A program made the position numbers and the translations under genes. This document shows, one piece after another, positions 16,744 to 24,882 of a stretch of 64,000 bases of DNA. Within the stretch, counting starts at the first letter, position 1, and every line of letters begins with the position of its first letter. This DNA is from Symbiobacterium terraclitae (GTDB lineage: Bacteria; Bacillota; Sulfobacillia; Symbiobacteriales; Symbiobacteriaceae), in assembly GCF_017874315.1 (NCBI RefSeq), contig NZ_JAGGLG010000015.1, forward strand, positions 1 to 64,000, written 5' to 3'. The notes below the pieces were generated by a model. The model had not been told where the DNA came from. It made no database searches and was given only the letters and a program-made list of their open reading frames with translations.

Positions 16744-17100
16744 TCACTGATCCCCGTGGGTCAGCCAGCCGTCGTAGACTCCGTCGAACTGGCGCGCCAG
16801 GGCGTCCAGCTCGTCCGAGAGGGCCAGCAGCCGGACCTCGTCCAGCAGCTCGAGGCGCACGACAACCAGCCGCCAGGTGCGGTCGGTGCTTCCGGGGTCG
16901 TAGCTCAGGCTCTCCACGCGGAAGCCCCGCTCCGTGAGCGCGGCCGTCAGGCCGTCGATGTCGCCTGCCTCACCCGTGAAGAAGTGCTGCTCCAGCACGA
17001 GGGGCTCCCGGGGTGGTCCCCCGTGATCCACCAGGGCGCGGTAGGCGGCCACGGTGGCGGCGTGCCGGGCCGCACGCTCGGCATCGGACTCGGGTCTCAC
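16744..17100 (-). CDS. RraB-family (ribonuclease E inhibitor-like) protein
   Basis: 118-residue protein. The C-terminal FDGVYDGWLTHGD closely resembles the end of E. coli RraB (FDVEYDGWGTYFED), and the centre (a two-helix then strand pattern around LEQHFFTGEAGDIDGLTAAL) matches the same fold. In gamma-proteobacteria RraB binds the C-terminal half of RNase E and changes which RNAs it degrades. Whether this organism has an RNase E/G with a suitable partner region cannot be seen here. GTG start at 17100 with GGGGGAGG upstream. It lies 101 nt upstream of the helicase gene on the same strand; operon membership is uncertain. Confidence 0.72.
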   Translation of the reverse strand: MRPESDAERAARHAATVAAYRALVDHGGPPREPLVLEQHFFTGEAGDIDGLTAALTERGFRVESLSYDPGSTDRTWRLVVVRLELLDEVRLLALSDELDALARQFDGVYDGWLTHGDQ

Positions 17101-17150
17101 GGCGACCTCCCCCTTCTGACCCAATCAGGTTGCCAGACCGTTGCCCCTCA

Positions 17151-17184
17151 ATTATAACCGCCCCCTGCGCTCGCAGAGGGCGGT
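17151..17184 (-). terminator. intrinsic terminator of the GH3 gene
   Basis: Stem AACCGCCCTCTGCG / CGCAGGGGGCGGTT with a 4-nt loop, followed on the minus strand by TATAATTG. It starts 19 nt past the stop of the GH3 lipoprotein gene at 17203. Confidence 0.65.
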
Positions 17185-17202
17185 TCAACAGAAGATTTGG
17201 CC

Positions 17203-19086
17203 TCAATGAAGGTCCAGCCCGTGGCCCGCCGCGTAGAGGCCGGGAATCGCCACCGGCAGACGGCCCCGGGGCTCCGCCCGGCCGAAGAGCAGCGGGCCGA
17301 CCCCTTTCAGGTGTGCGTCCCCGTCGCCGTACGCGGCGATGTAGGTTGCGATCTCCGGCACGGCGGTGAGCTCGCGGGGCATGCCCAGCCCCACCACCAC
17401 CACCGGCCTGCCCCCGGCGACCAGCTCGCCCATCAGGGAGACGTGCTCCGGGTACTCGTGGCCATCGCTCACCGCGTAGACCACAACCGCCGCCTCTGCC
17501 GCCATCTGACGGGCGGCAGCCACGGCCAGGGCGGAGGGGCTGCGCTCGAGGGTGATCTCCCGGGTGTTCGGGTGCAGCTCCTTGATGGAGGCGCCGAGCG
17601 CGGTCACGACTCCGTCGCCCCGGTCGTGGCGGTTGGCATGGGCGGGGCCGATGACGAGGATCAGGTCGTCGGGATTCGGCGCCAGCGGCAGGTGGGCGTT
17701 GCGCACCAGGGTCAGGGCGTCGGCTCCGACGCGGTCCGCCAGCTCCTGGTGTACCGGCGCGCCGATGGGATCGTCTCCGCCGGTGGGGCCGCCTGTGGGC
17801 GCGCCCGGGGGCGCGCCCGCCACGATCTGGGCAGTGCGGGTGTGCTCGCCGCCAGCCGCATCAGGCAGGGGCGGGAGAAGCCCGCTCTTCTCCTTCAGCG
17901 CCAGCACCCGGGCTGCGGCATCCTCGATGCGGCTCTCCGGGATCCGCCCGTCCCGGACGGCCTGCAGCAGCACGCCGTAGAGCGCGTCCTCCCGTCCGAA
18001 CGACCCGGGGATCAGCACGACGTCGGCCCCGGCCTGGATGGCCAGCACCAGCCCCTCCTCCACGCCGTAGGTCGCGGTGATCGCCGCCATGCCGTCCATG
18101 GCGTCGGTGATCACCACGCCCTCGTAGCCCAGCTCACCCTTCAGCAGGCCGGTCAGCATGTCGGCAGAAAGGCTGGCGGGCCTGCCGTCCTGTGCGACGG
18201 CAGGAAAGAGGATATGGCCGGCCATGATGGCGTCGCTGCCCGCCGTGACGGCCGCCCGAAACGGGACCAGCTCCACCTGGTCCAGCCGCTGCCGGTCGTG
18301 GGGGATCACCGGCAGGGCGAAGTGGCTGTCCACCTCGGTGTCGCCGTGGCCGGGGAAGTGCTTGGCCGCCGCGCCCACCCCCTCTGCCTGCAGCCCTTGA
18401 ATGAAGGCCGCCGTGAGCCGCGCCACCAGCCCGGGATCCGCGCCGAAGGACCGGGTGCCGATCACCGGGTTGGCGGGATTATTGTTCACGTCGGCGACGG
18501 GGGCCAGGTTCATGTTCACCCCCACGGCCCGCAGTTCCCGCGCCATCGCACGGCCCACCTGCTCGGCGTACTCGGCGGATCCCGTGGCGCCCAGGGCCAT
18601 GCTGGCGGGCCACTGGGTGAACGGGGGGCCGAACCGCTGCACCAGGCCTCCCTCGTGGTCGACGGCGATCACCAGGCCTGGCGTGGCCCGGTCCCGGGCG
18701 GTCGCCGCGCGCTGCAGATCTGCGGTGAGGCGGCGGAGCGTCTCCGGGTCGCTGCCCTGCCGTCCGAAGAAGATGCAGCCGCCCGCCTTTCCCTCGGCCA
18801 GCAGCTGCCCGGCCTCCGCCGTCAGCTCGGTACCCGGCAGCCCCACCCAGACGAGCTGCCCCAGCTTTTCCTCCAGCGTCAGGTACTCCAGCCAGTCGCC
18901 CACCACCGATTCCGGCGGGGCCGGCTCCCCGCCGGGCTCCTGCCCGGTACCGCCATCTGCGGTGGGCGGCGGCGACGGCTGGGGGCCGGGCGCGCCCCCC
19001 CGGCCGCAGCCCCACAGGCCGGTGGTGGCCAGGAGCAAGACGGACAGGGCGCAGCGCAGGAGCTTTGCGGAAAGGCGCACAGGCAT
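17203..19086 (-). CDS. glycoside hydrolase family 3 lipoprotein (beta-N-acetylhexosaminidase-like)
   Basis: 627-residue lipoprotein. The signal peptide ends in the lipobox GLWGC, and a Pro/Gly/Glu-rich linker follows. The GH3 catalytic barrel spans about 75-400 with DHEGGLVQRF, GVNMNLAPVADVN and KHFPGHGDTEVDSH, the NagZ-type motif whose His-Asp dyad acts as acid/base. The nucleophile Asp is in VITDAMDGM. A C-terminal GH3 alpha/beta sandwich (about 450-620) is also present, as in Bacillus YbbD/NagZ. It likely removes GlcNAc from muropeptides at the cell surface during wall recycling. The ATG at 19086 has AGGGGG upstream. Terminated by the hairpin at 17151. Confidence 0.9.
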   Translation of the reverse strand: MPVRLSAKLLRCALSVLLLATTGLWGCGRGGAPGPQPSPPPTADGGTGQEPGGEPAPPESVVGDWLEYLTLEEKLGQLVWVGLPGTELTAEAGQLLAEGKAGGCIFFGRQGSDPETLRRLTADLQRAATARDRATPGLVIAVDHEGGLVQRFGPPFTQWPASMALGATGSAEYAEQVGRAMARELRAVGVNMNLAPVADVNNNPANPVIGTRSFGADPGLVARLTAAFIQGLQAEGVGAAAKHFPGHGDTEVDSHFALPVIPHDRQRLDQVELVPFRAAVTAGSDAIMAGHILFPAVAQDGRPASLSADMLTGLLKGELGYEGVVITDAMDGMAAITATYGVEEGLVLAIQAGADVVLIPGSFGREDALYGVLLQAVRDGRIPESRIEDAAARVLALKEKSGLLPPLPDAAGGEHTRTAQIVAGAPPGAPTGGPTGGDDPIGAPVHQELADRVGADALTLVRNAHLPLAPNPDDLILVIGPAHANRHDRGDGVVTALGASIKELHPNTREITLERSPSALAVAAARQMAAEAAVVVYAVSDGHEYPEHVSLMGELVAGGRPVVVVGLGMPRELTAVPEIATYIAAYGDGDAHLKGVGPLLFGRAEPRGRLPVAIPGLYAAGHGLDLH

Positions 19087-19410
19087 GCGGCATTCCCCCT
19101 GGATCGAGCCCCAAGTGCAAGTCTGCATCACTTCGCGGCGCACGCCGCCTCCACTTCAGCCGCCAGGCAACCGTCACGTTCGACCCGTCAGCGTTCGTGC
19201 CCGACCTTGCGGCGAAACGCCCTGTCCGATAGGTATGGGCAGTCGGCTCAAGCCCTATTCGCCACCTGCCCGCGGGCCGGTCCACACCGCTTGAACTACC
19301 GCCAGATCGGTGCTGGCCGGCCGGTTTGGTCTCACCCGCGGATCGGAGAAGCACCCGTGCGACCGGCAACCACCAGCCAGTCCGCCCACCCTGGCGCGGC
19401 CACCGCCGGC
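19087..19410. other. intergenic interval without a recognised feature
   Basis: This 324-nt gap lies between the RACo-like gene and the GH3 gene, both minus strand. It contains several short GC palindromes (for example around CCGGCCGG at 19316) but no reading frame with a ribosome binding site, no clear terminator with a T tract and no riboswitch that I recognise. Confidence 0.5.
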
Positions 19411-20988
19411 CTACACCGTGAAGCCGCGCGGGAAGTTGAGCGCCTCCATGAAGACCTCCTCAAAGGCCGGGTGGGTCGCCAGTTCCACGAAGCGGGCGCT
19501 GCGGGCCAGTGCCTCGGCCCGCGCCCTGGCCGAACGGGAGAGGAGCACCAGCTTGGCCCCCGCGATGGCCGCGTTGCCCACGGGCCGGATTCGTTCCGGC
19601 GGGACGGGCGGCAGAAGGCCGACCGCGACCGCACTCTCCCGGCGCAGGTAGTTGCCGAAGGCACCGGCCAGCAGCACCTCGTCCAGCGCCCCGGCCCCGA
19701 TGCCGGCCTCCTGCAGCAGCAGGTCGACGCCGGTCCGGATGGCCCCCTTGGCCAGCTGAAGCGCCCGGACGTCCTGCTGCGTGAGCCTCACCGCCGGTGC
19801 CAGCTCCACCGCCCGGCCATCCGGAGCGATCCGGTGGGCCGCAGGGCCAGTCGCCGTGAACCGGCCCCGCCAGTCCAGCAGACCGGCCTGCAGGAGGGCC
19901 GCGGCGGCGTCCAGCAGCCCCGAGCCGCAGATCCCCCGGACCGTGCCGCCAGGGTCCGGGATCACCGTCACGCTCAGGTCAGTCCCGTCGAACTGCACGG
20001 CCTCGATGGCGCCGGGGCCGGCCCGCATCCCCTGGCTGATCTCGCCCCCCTCGAACGCAGGGCCTGCCGGTGCGGAGCAGGCGTAGAGCCGTTCCCCGCG
20101 GCGCAGCAGCACCTCGCCGTTGGTGCCCACGTCCACCAGCAGGACCGTGCCGTCGCCCTCATCCAGCCCGGCCGCCAGGGCGGCGCCCACCGCGTCGGCT
20201 CCGACGAAACCGGCGATGTTGGGCAGGGCGTACAGCGGCGGGAAGCCGGGGAGGTTGAAGGTCTGCCCCTCCAACAGCGACGGCGTGTACGGTGCGACGG
20301 CCAGGTCGTCCACGGGGAGCCCCAGGAAGAGGTGATGCATCGCGGTGTTGCCCACCAGCGTCGCCGCCAAGACCTCGTCCCGGCGGGCACCGGCCTTGCT
20401 CAGCAGCCGCTCCAGCAGGCCCAGGGCCGCCTCCCGCACCTGGCGGGTCAGCTCTTCCCGCCGCTCCTCCCCCTGCAGGGCGTGGGCGAGGCGGCTCATC
20501 AGGTCGGCGCCGAAGACCGCCTGCGGGTTGGCGACGGCGTGGGCAGCCAGCTCCTCGCCGGTGCGCAGGTCGAGCAGCGCCCCCGCGAGGGTGGTGGTGC
20601 CCACGTCCAGGGCAAAGCCCAGCGACCGCCGCGAAGGGCTCAGCGGAGCCCAGGGATCCACGTCCACGGGGCCGCTCAGGCGGCCAAGCCTGGCCTTGCG
20701 GGCATCGGCGGCGGCGGCCGGTACCACGGCCACCTCCAGGTCCCCGGCCACCAGCAGCTGGCACGAGAGCCTGTACCCCCGGGCCAGCTCATCCGGCGAC
20801 AGCTGCTCCCGGTCGGCGCTCGTCGGCTCGGGTGCTCCGCCGTGCACCCGCACCAGGCACTTGCGGCACTGCCCCCTGCCGCCACAGGGGGTCTCGACGA
20901 AGATCTCGTTCTGATTGAGCGCGACCGACAGGGGCGTTCCTGCGCGAACGGTGAACGCCCTCCCCGCCGCCTGGATGCGACAGTCCAT
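19411..20988 (-). CDS. RACo-like corrinoid reductive activator (2Fe-2S + ASKHA ATPase)
   Basis: 525-residue protein of the RACo/DUF4445 family. An N-terminal plant-type ferredoxin domain has Cys35, Cys41, Cys44 and Cys76 (motif CGGRGQCRKC). From about residue 120 it is an actin-like ATPase domain: ALDVGTTTLAGALLDLRTGE (phosphate 1), VDVGTNGEV and LAGAFGNYLRRE near the C-terminus. RACo proteins use ATP to drive reduction of inactive cob(II)alamin to cob(I)alamin on corrinoid methyltransferases. The ATG at 20988 has AAAGGAGGG upstream. It follows metH by 87 nt with no visible terminator, so it probably belongs to the SAM-riboswitch operon, and MetH is the likely client. Partner choice is an inference. 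Confidence 0.87.
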   Translation of the reverse strand: MDCRIQAAGRAFTVRAGTPLSVALNQNEIFVETPCGGRGQCRKCLVRVHGGAPEPTSADREQLSPDELARGYRLSCQLLVAGDLEVAVVPAAAADARKARLGRLSGPVDVDPWAPLSPSRRSLGFALDVGTTTLAGALLDLRTGEELAAHAVANPQAVFGADLMSRLAHALQGEERREELTRQVREAALGLLERLLSKAGARRDEVLAATLVGNTAMHHLFLGLPVDDLAVAPYTPSLLEGQTFNLPGFPPLYALPNIAGFVGADAVGAALAAGLDEGDGTVLLVDVGTNGEVLLRRGERLYACSAPAGPAFEGGEISQGMRAGPGAIEAVQFDGTDLSVTVIPDPGGTVRGICGSGLLDAAAALLQAGLLDWRGRFTATGPAAHRIAPDGRAVELAPAVRLTQQDVRALQLAKGAIRTGVDLLLQEAGIGAGALDEVLLAGAFGNYLRRESAVAVGLLPPVPPERIRPVGNAAIAGAKLVLLSRSARARAEALARSARFVELATHPAFEEVFMEALNFPRGFTV

Positions 20989-21075
20989 GCGGTGCCCTCC
21001 TTTCCGGCCACGCCCGTTCGTCAAGAAAAACGCGAGATGCGCGGTGACAGCCCGCCGGTCTTCACTCCGTCTGCG

Positions 21076-23802
21076 CTAACCCTTCTCCATGCCGCCGCCC
21101 CGCCGCTCCTTCAGGATCTCCAGGGCCAGCGCCACCGCCTCCTGGGCGTCCCGCCCGTGGCCCCGGGCGCCGATCTGCTCGGCGAAGGCCCGGGTCGTCG
21201 CGGCGCCGCCGATCAGCACCGGGCAGTCGAAGCCCTCCCGGGCGAAGAGCTCGATCACCCGCTTCATCTGCGGCATGGTGGTGGTCATGAGGGCGGAGAG
21301 GCCCACGATGTCGGCCCCGGCCTTGCGGGCCTCCTCCAGCACGACCTCGTTCTTCACGTCGCGGCCCAGGTCGATCACCCGGAAGCCGTAGTTCTCCAGC
21401 AGCACGGCGACGATGTTCTTGCCGATGTCGTGGATGTCGCCCTGCACCGTGGCCAGCACCACCGTGCCGATCTCGGCCTGGCCCACCTTCGCCTTCTGGA
21501 TCTCCGGCTTCAGCCGGGAGAAGGCCCTCTTCATGGCCTGGGCCGAGAGCATCAGCTGGGGGAGGAAGTAGATCCCCTCGCCGAAGAGCCGGCCCACCTC
21601 CTCGATGGCCGGGATCAGGTGCTGGTTCAGCATGGCCATGGGGTCCCGGCCCTCGGCCAGCCCCTGCTCCACCAGGGGCAGGATGGCGTCCCTGTCGCCC
21701 TCGAGGACCGCCTCGTAGAGCCTCCGGCCCAGTGCGTCGCCGGCGGGGTCAGGACCGGGCACACCCGCGTCCGGTGCGGGCGCGGTCGCTGCGGCCAACG
21801 CCGGCGCAGTCGATGCCGGCGTGCCGTCTGCGACCGGTGTGCCAGCGGTTGCTGGTGTGTCCGCTGCCACCCGCACGCCGTCCGCTGCAGATGTGTCGTC
21901 CGCCGCCCTTGCGCCGTCCGCCGCCCTTGCGCCGTCCGCCGCCGACGTGTCGTCCGCTGCCGACGTGCCTTTCGCAGCCGGGATGCCCGCCGCGCCCGGA
22001 GAAGCCGCACGGCCTTCGCCTGCGGCGATCTTCAGCGCCTCCTCCACCGTGTGGACCAGCCGCTTGGGCCCCACCTCCTGCATGTAGACCCGGGCGTTCC
22101 GGTCCCGGTTGAGGAAGAGCCGCAGGGCGCGGACGGTGTCCATCATCCGCTCCTCCAGCGGGTTCATGATCGCCATGGAAAGCCCCATGGTCACGGCCAT
22201 GGTCAGGTAGACGGCGTTCAGGAACGGGCGGTTGGGCAGCCCGAAGGAGACGTTGGAGACCCCCAGGGAGGTCCGCACGCCCAGCTCGTCGGTGATCCAC
22301 TGGATGGCCCGGAGGGTCTCCCGGGCCTCGGCCTGCTGGGCCCCGGCGGTGAGCGCCAGGGGGTCGATGACGACGTCGTGCCGGGGGATGCCGTATGCCT
22401 CGGCCGCTGCGACGAGCCGCCGGGCGATCTCCAGCCGCTGTTGGGCAGACGCCGGGATGCCCCGCTCGTCGATGGTCAGCCCCAGCACGGCGGCGCCGTA
22501 ACGCTTCGCCACCGGCAGCACCGCCTCGGCCCGGCCCTCCTCCAGGGAGAACGAGTTGACCAGGGGCTTGCCGACGCACGCCTTGAGGCCGGCCTCCAGG
22601 GCATCGGCGTTGGGCGAGTCCAGGCAGAGGGGCACGTCCACCGCGCCCTGGATCACCCGCACCGCCTGCGCCATCGCGGCCGGTTCGTCGATGAGCGGCA
22701 CGCCCACGTTGACGTCCAGCACGGCCGCCCCCGCGGCCACCTGCTTCTTCGCCTCGTCCCGCACCCGTGCGAAGGCGCCCTCCTTGATGTCCCGGGTGAG
22801 CAGCTTCCGGCCGGTAGGGTTGATGCGCTCGCCGATGACCACCGGCAGGTTCTGCTCCACGAAGAAGAGGGAGCGGGTACGGGAGGCGAGGCCCAGCGTC
22901 TCCGAAAGGGGCCCCGGCTGGCCTGTGGGCTTCATCTCCTCCACCGCGGCCCGCAGGCGCCGGATGTGCTCGGGCGTCGTCCCGCAGCACCCGCCGACCA
23001 GCGACGCCCCGGCCGCGACCAGCTTCGGCCCGTAGGCGGCGAACTCCTCGGGGCCCATGGGGAAGCGCGTGGTGCCGTCGGGCGTGAGCAGCGGCAGTCC
23101 GGCGTTGGGCTGCACCGAGATGGGCACCCGGACGACCCGCGCCATGCGGGCAACGGCGTCCACCAGCAGGTCGGGGCCAACGGAGCAGTTGAAGCCGATC
23201 ACGTCCGCCCCCAGCGACTGCAGCACCAGACCGGCCGTCTCGGGGTCGGTGCCCGTGAACGCCCGGCCGCTGGGGTCGATGGTGATCTGTGCGATAATCC
23301 GGATGGACGGGGCGTGGTCCTTGCACGCCAGCACCGCCGCCCGCAGCTCGTTCAGGTCGGCGATGGTCTCGACGATGATGAAGTCGGGCCGGGCCTCGGC
23401 GAAGGCCCGGGCCTGGGCGGCGAACTGGGCGTAGGCCTCGTCGAAGGTCAGCTCGCCCAGGGGCTCCACCAGCGCGCCCAGGGGACCCATCGACCCCGCC
23501 ACAAGGGCCCGTCCCTCCGCGGCCTCCCGGGCGCAGCGCACCCCGGCCACGGTGATGGCGTGGCACTTGTCGGCGAGGCCGTAGTGGGCGAGCCTCGCCG
23601 GGGTGGCGCCGAAGGTGTTGGTCTCGATGATCTGCGCCCCGGCCGCCACGTACTCCCGGTGGACGGCCACCACCGCGTCGGGCCTCTCCAGGTTCCAGAG
23701 GTCCGGGCAGGCGCCGGCGGGCAGTCCCCGGGCCTGGAGCATCGTGCCCATCGCACCGTCAAAGACCAGGACCGCACGGCCCAGGAGATCGTCCAGCCTC
23801 AT
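21076..23802 (-). CDS. metH: cobalamin-dependent methionine synthase lacking the reactivation domain
   Basis: 908-residue MetH-like enzyme. Domains: homocysteine methyltransferase barrel (1-300, zinc ligands in GFNCSVG and VGGCCGTTPEH), pterin-binding methyltetrahydrofolate barrel (320-580, starting near VVIGERINPTGRKLL), an Ala/Asp/Thr-rich linker (about 620-690), then the helical cap and B12-binding domain with the cobalt-ligand motif DIHDIG. It transfers the methyl group of methyl-THF to homocysteine. The C-terminal S-adenosylmethionine-binding reactivation domain of E. coli MetH is absent, but a separate gene for that domain lies directly upstream (24059). The ATG at 23802 has AGGAGG ten bases upstream; an upstream in-frame GTG is rejected. 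Confidence 0.92.
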   Translation of the reverse strand: MRLDDLLGRAVLVFDGAMGTMLQARGLPAGACPDLWNLERPDAVVAVHREYVAAGAQIIETNTFGATPARLAHYGLADKCHAITVAGVRCAREAAEGRALVAGSMGPLGALVEPLGELTFDEAYAQFAAQARAFAEARPDFIIVETIADLNELRAAVLACKDHAPSIRIIAQITIDPSGRAFTGTDPETAGLVLQSLGADVIGFNCSVGPDLLVDAVARMARVVRVPISVQPNAGLPLLTPDGTTRFPMGPEEFAAYGPKLVAAGASLVGGCCGTTPEHIRRLRAAVEEMKPTGQPGPLSETLGLASRTRSLFFVEQNLPVVIGERINPTGRKLLTRDIKEGAFARVRDEAKKQVAAGAAVLDVNVGVPLIDEPAAMAQAVRVIQGAVDVPLCLDSPNADALEAGLKACVGKPLVNSFSLEEGRAEAVLPVAKRYGAAVLGLTIDERGIPASAQQRLEIARRLVAAAEAYGIPRHDVVIDPLALTAGAQQAEARETLRAIQWITDELGVRTSLGVSNVSFGLPNRPFLNAVYLTMAVTMGLSMAIMNPLEERMMDTVRALRLFLNRDRNARVYMQEVGPKRLVHTVEEALKIAAGEGRAASPGAAGIPAAKGTSAADDTSAADGARAADGARAADDTSAADGVRVAADTPATAGTPVADGTPASTAPALAAATAPAPDAGVPGPDPAGDALGRRLYEAVLEGDRDAILPLVEQGLAEGRDPMAMLNQHLIPAIEEVGRLFGEGIYFLPQLMLSAQAMKRAFSRLKPEIQKAKVGQAEIGTVVLATVQGDIHDIGKNIVAVLLENYGFRVIDLGRDVKNEVVLEEARKAGADIVGLSALMTTTMPQMKRVIELFAREGFDCPVLIGGAATTRAFAEQIGARGHGRDAQEAVALALEILKERRGGGMEKG
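21800..21990 (-). repeat. 21-bp tandem repeats encoding a heptad Ala/Asp linker in metH
   Basis: Within metH, a run of imperfect 21-bp units built around GCGCCGTCCGCCGCCCTT encodes repeats such as AADGARA, AADGARA and AADDTSA. The tract links the methyl-THF domain to the B12 domain. At least three near-identical copies lie at 21900-21970, flanked by more diverged ones. Confidence 0.75.
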
Positions 23803-23826
23803 CGCATCATGTCCTCCTCTGCATCG

Positions 23827-24062
23827 CTCGGCGCGCGGGCACGGTGAGTACCCTGCCTGCGGCTCGACGCCGGATCGGCGGGCGGTTGCTACCAGCGGAC
23901 CGGCGCCGGGGCGGCCGGCAGGTGCCGCTAACGGCCGGGCACTGGGGCGGCAGACAGATGTCGCCAGGGGCTCGGCGCCGGGGCGGTGGACAGCTGTCGC
24001 CACGGGCTCGGCGCCGGGGCGGTAGGCAGCTGTCGCCACGGGCTCGGCGCCGGGGCCGTCAG
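23827..24062 (-). repeat. 36-bp degenerate tandem repeat array between metH and the reactivation gene
   Basis: Units begin at 23827, 23863, 23899, 23935, 23971, 24007 and 24043, exactly 36 bp apart, each opening near CTCGGCGCCGGGGCGG on the plus strand. The copies at 23971, 24007 and 24043 are nearly identical; those toward metH are more diverged. The last unit overlaps the stop codon of the gene ending at 24059. On the minus strand the array is open in the metH frame as a 12-residue repeat (RPGAEPxATxxx), but no good ribosome binding site supports its translation. Confidence 0.85.
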
Positions 24063-24844
24063 CGCTGCGCGGCGGTCACCCGGTACGCGCAGTCCGCCAG
24101 CGTGCACCGGGTGCATCCCGCCGCCGGCAAGTCCCGGCCTCCGTGGGGGAGCCAGCCGATCAGCCCCACCAGGGACTTCTGGGGCACGAGATAGCTGGTG
24201 GGGGTACAGGTGAGGCCGATCGCCGGCCCGCCGGCCAGCACCACCAGCGGGCCCTGCTCCTCGATCGGCCAGTCCCCGTATCCGGGGCCGTACAGCGGGG
24301 TGAGCCGGGCACCGCCGGTGATCCCCGGGGCAGCCCCGGCATCGGGCCCAGAAACCCCCGGATCCACCGAGCGGGCGTGCCCGGATGGGTCGACACCCGC
24401 CGTTTCTCTGTACAGCCTCGCCCGCACCCATTCGGCCAGACCCTTCACCAGCGCCGACCCGGCGGCGTCCACGACCGTGGCGAGGGCGTACTCCTCACGG
24501 GCGAAGAGCTGCGCCGTCAGCTCCTCCACCCCGGGGCCGAGCGTGGCCGCCACCAGCGTGACGGCGTCGGCTCCCGCCAGGAGGCGCGCCAGGCTCCGCG
24601 AGCGCCAGCCGATGCCCGGCACCCCGGTGCGGACGCGGTCACCCTCCACCGCCACGGCGCAGTAGGCCAGGCTGACGGCGGGAGCGGCGGCCTCCCGGGC
24701 CAGGGCGATGCCGCGCGCCAGCAGGGCGAGGTCGCGCGCCGTGACCCTGGTGCGCCCCTCTTGGTAGCGGAGCAGGCGCATCACCTCGGGGAGGGGAGCG
24801 GCCAGTTCGGCTGCCCGCGGCCTCAGGATCGCGTGGGAGAGCAT
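24059..24844 (-). CDS. free-standing MetH reactivation-domain protein
   Basis: 261-residue protein related to the vitamin-B12-dependent methionine synthase activation domain (as in Thermotoga TM0269). The family segment LTPLYGPGYGDWPIEEQ is followed by a hydrophobic stretch and GLTCTPTSYLVPQKSLVGLI. It ends with Cys244, Cys247 and Cys252 (GCTRCTLADC), seen in stand-alone versions and possibly an Fe-S or metal site. In full-length MetH this domain binds SAM and remethylates oxidised cobalamin. Here it is a separate chain between metF (38-nt gap) and metH. The ATG at 24844 is used, with GGGAGG 13 nt upstream. The 3' end overlaps the 36-bp repeat array. Confidence 0.87.
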   Translation of the reverse strand: MLSHAILRPRAAELAAPLPEVMRLLRYQEGRTRVTARDLALLARGIALAREAAAPAVSLAYCAVAVEGDRVRTGVPGIGWRSRSLARLLAGADAVTLVAATLGPGVEELTAQLFAREEYALATVVDAAGSALVKGLAEWVRARLYRETAGVDPSGHARSVDPGVSGPDAGAAPGITGGARLTPLYGPGYGDWPIEEQGPLVVLAGGPAIGLTCTPTSYLVPQKSLVGLIGWLPHGGRDLPAAGCTRCTLADCAYRVTAAQR

Positions 24845-24882
24845 GGATGTCGCGACGCCTCCCTTCACCGGTCCGGCGCCTC

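Noticed and set aside
17197-23847. A plus-strand reading frame of over 2200 codons
   Set aside because: It is the antisense shadow of the GH3, RACo-like and metH genes, with no ribosome binding site and no domain.
23803-24039. N-terminal extension of MetH through the 36-bp repeat array (GTG at 24039)
   Set aside because: There is no ribosome binding site before the GTG, and the ATG at 23802 has AGGAGG and begins exactly at the conserved domain.
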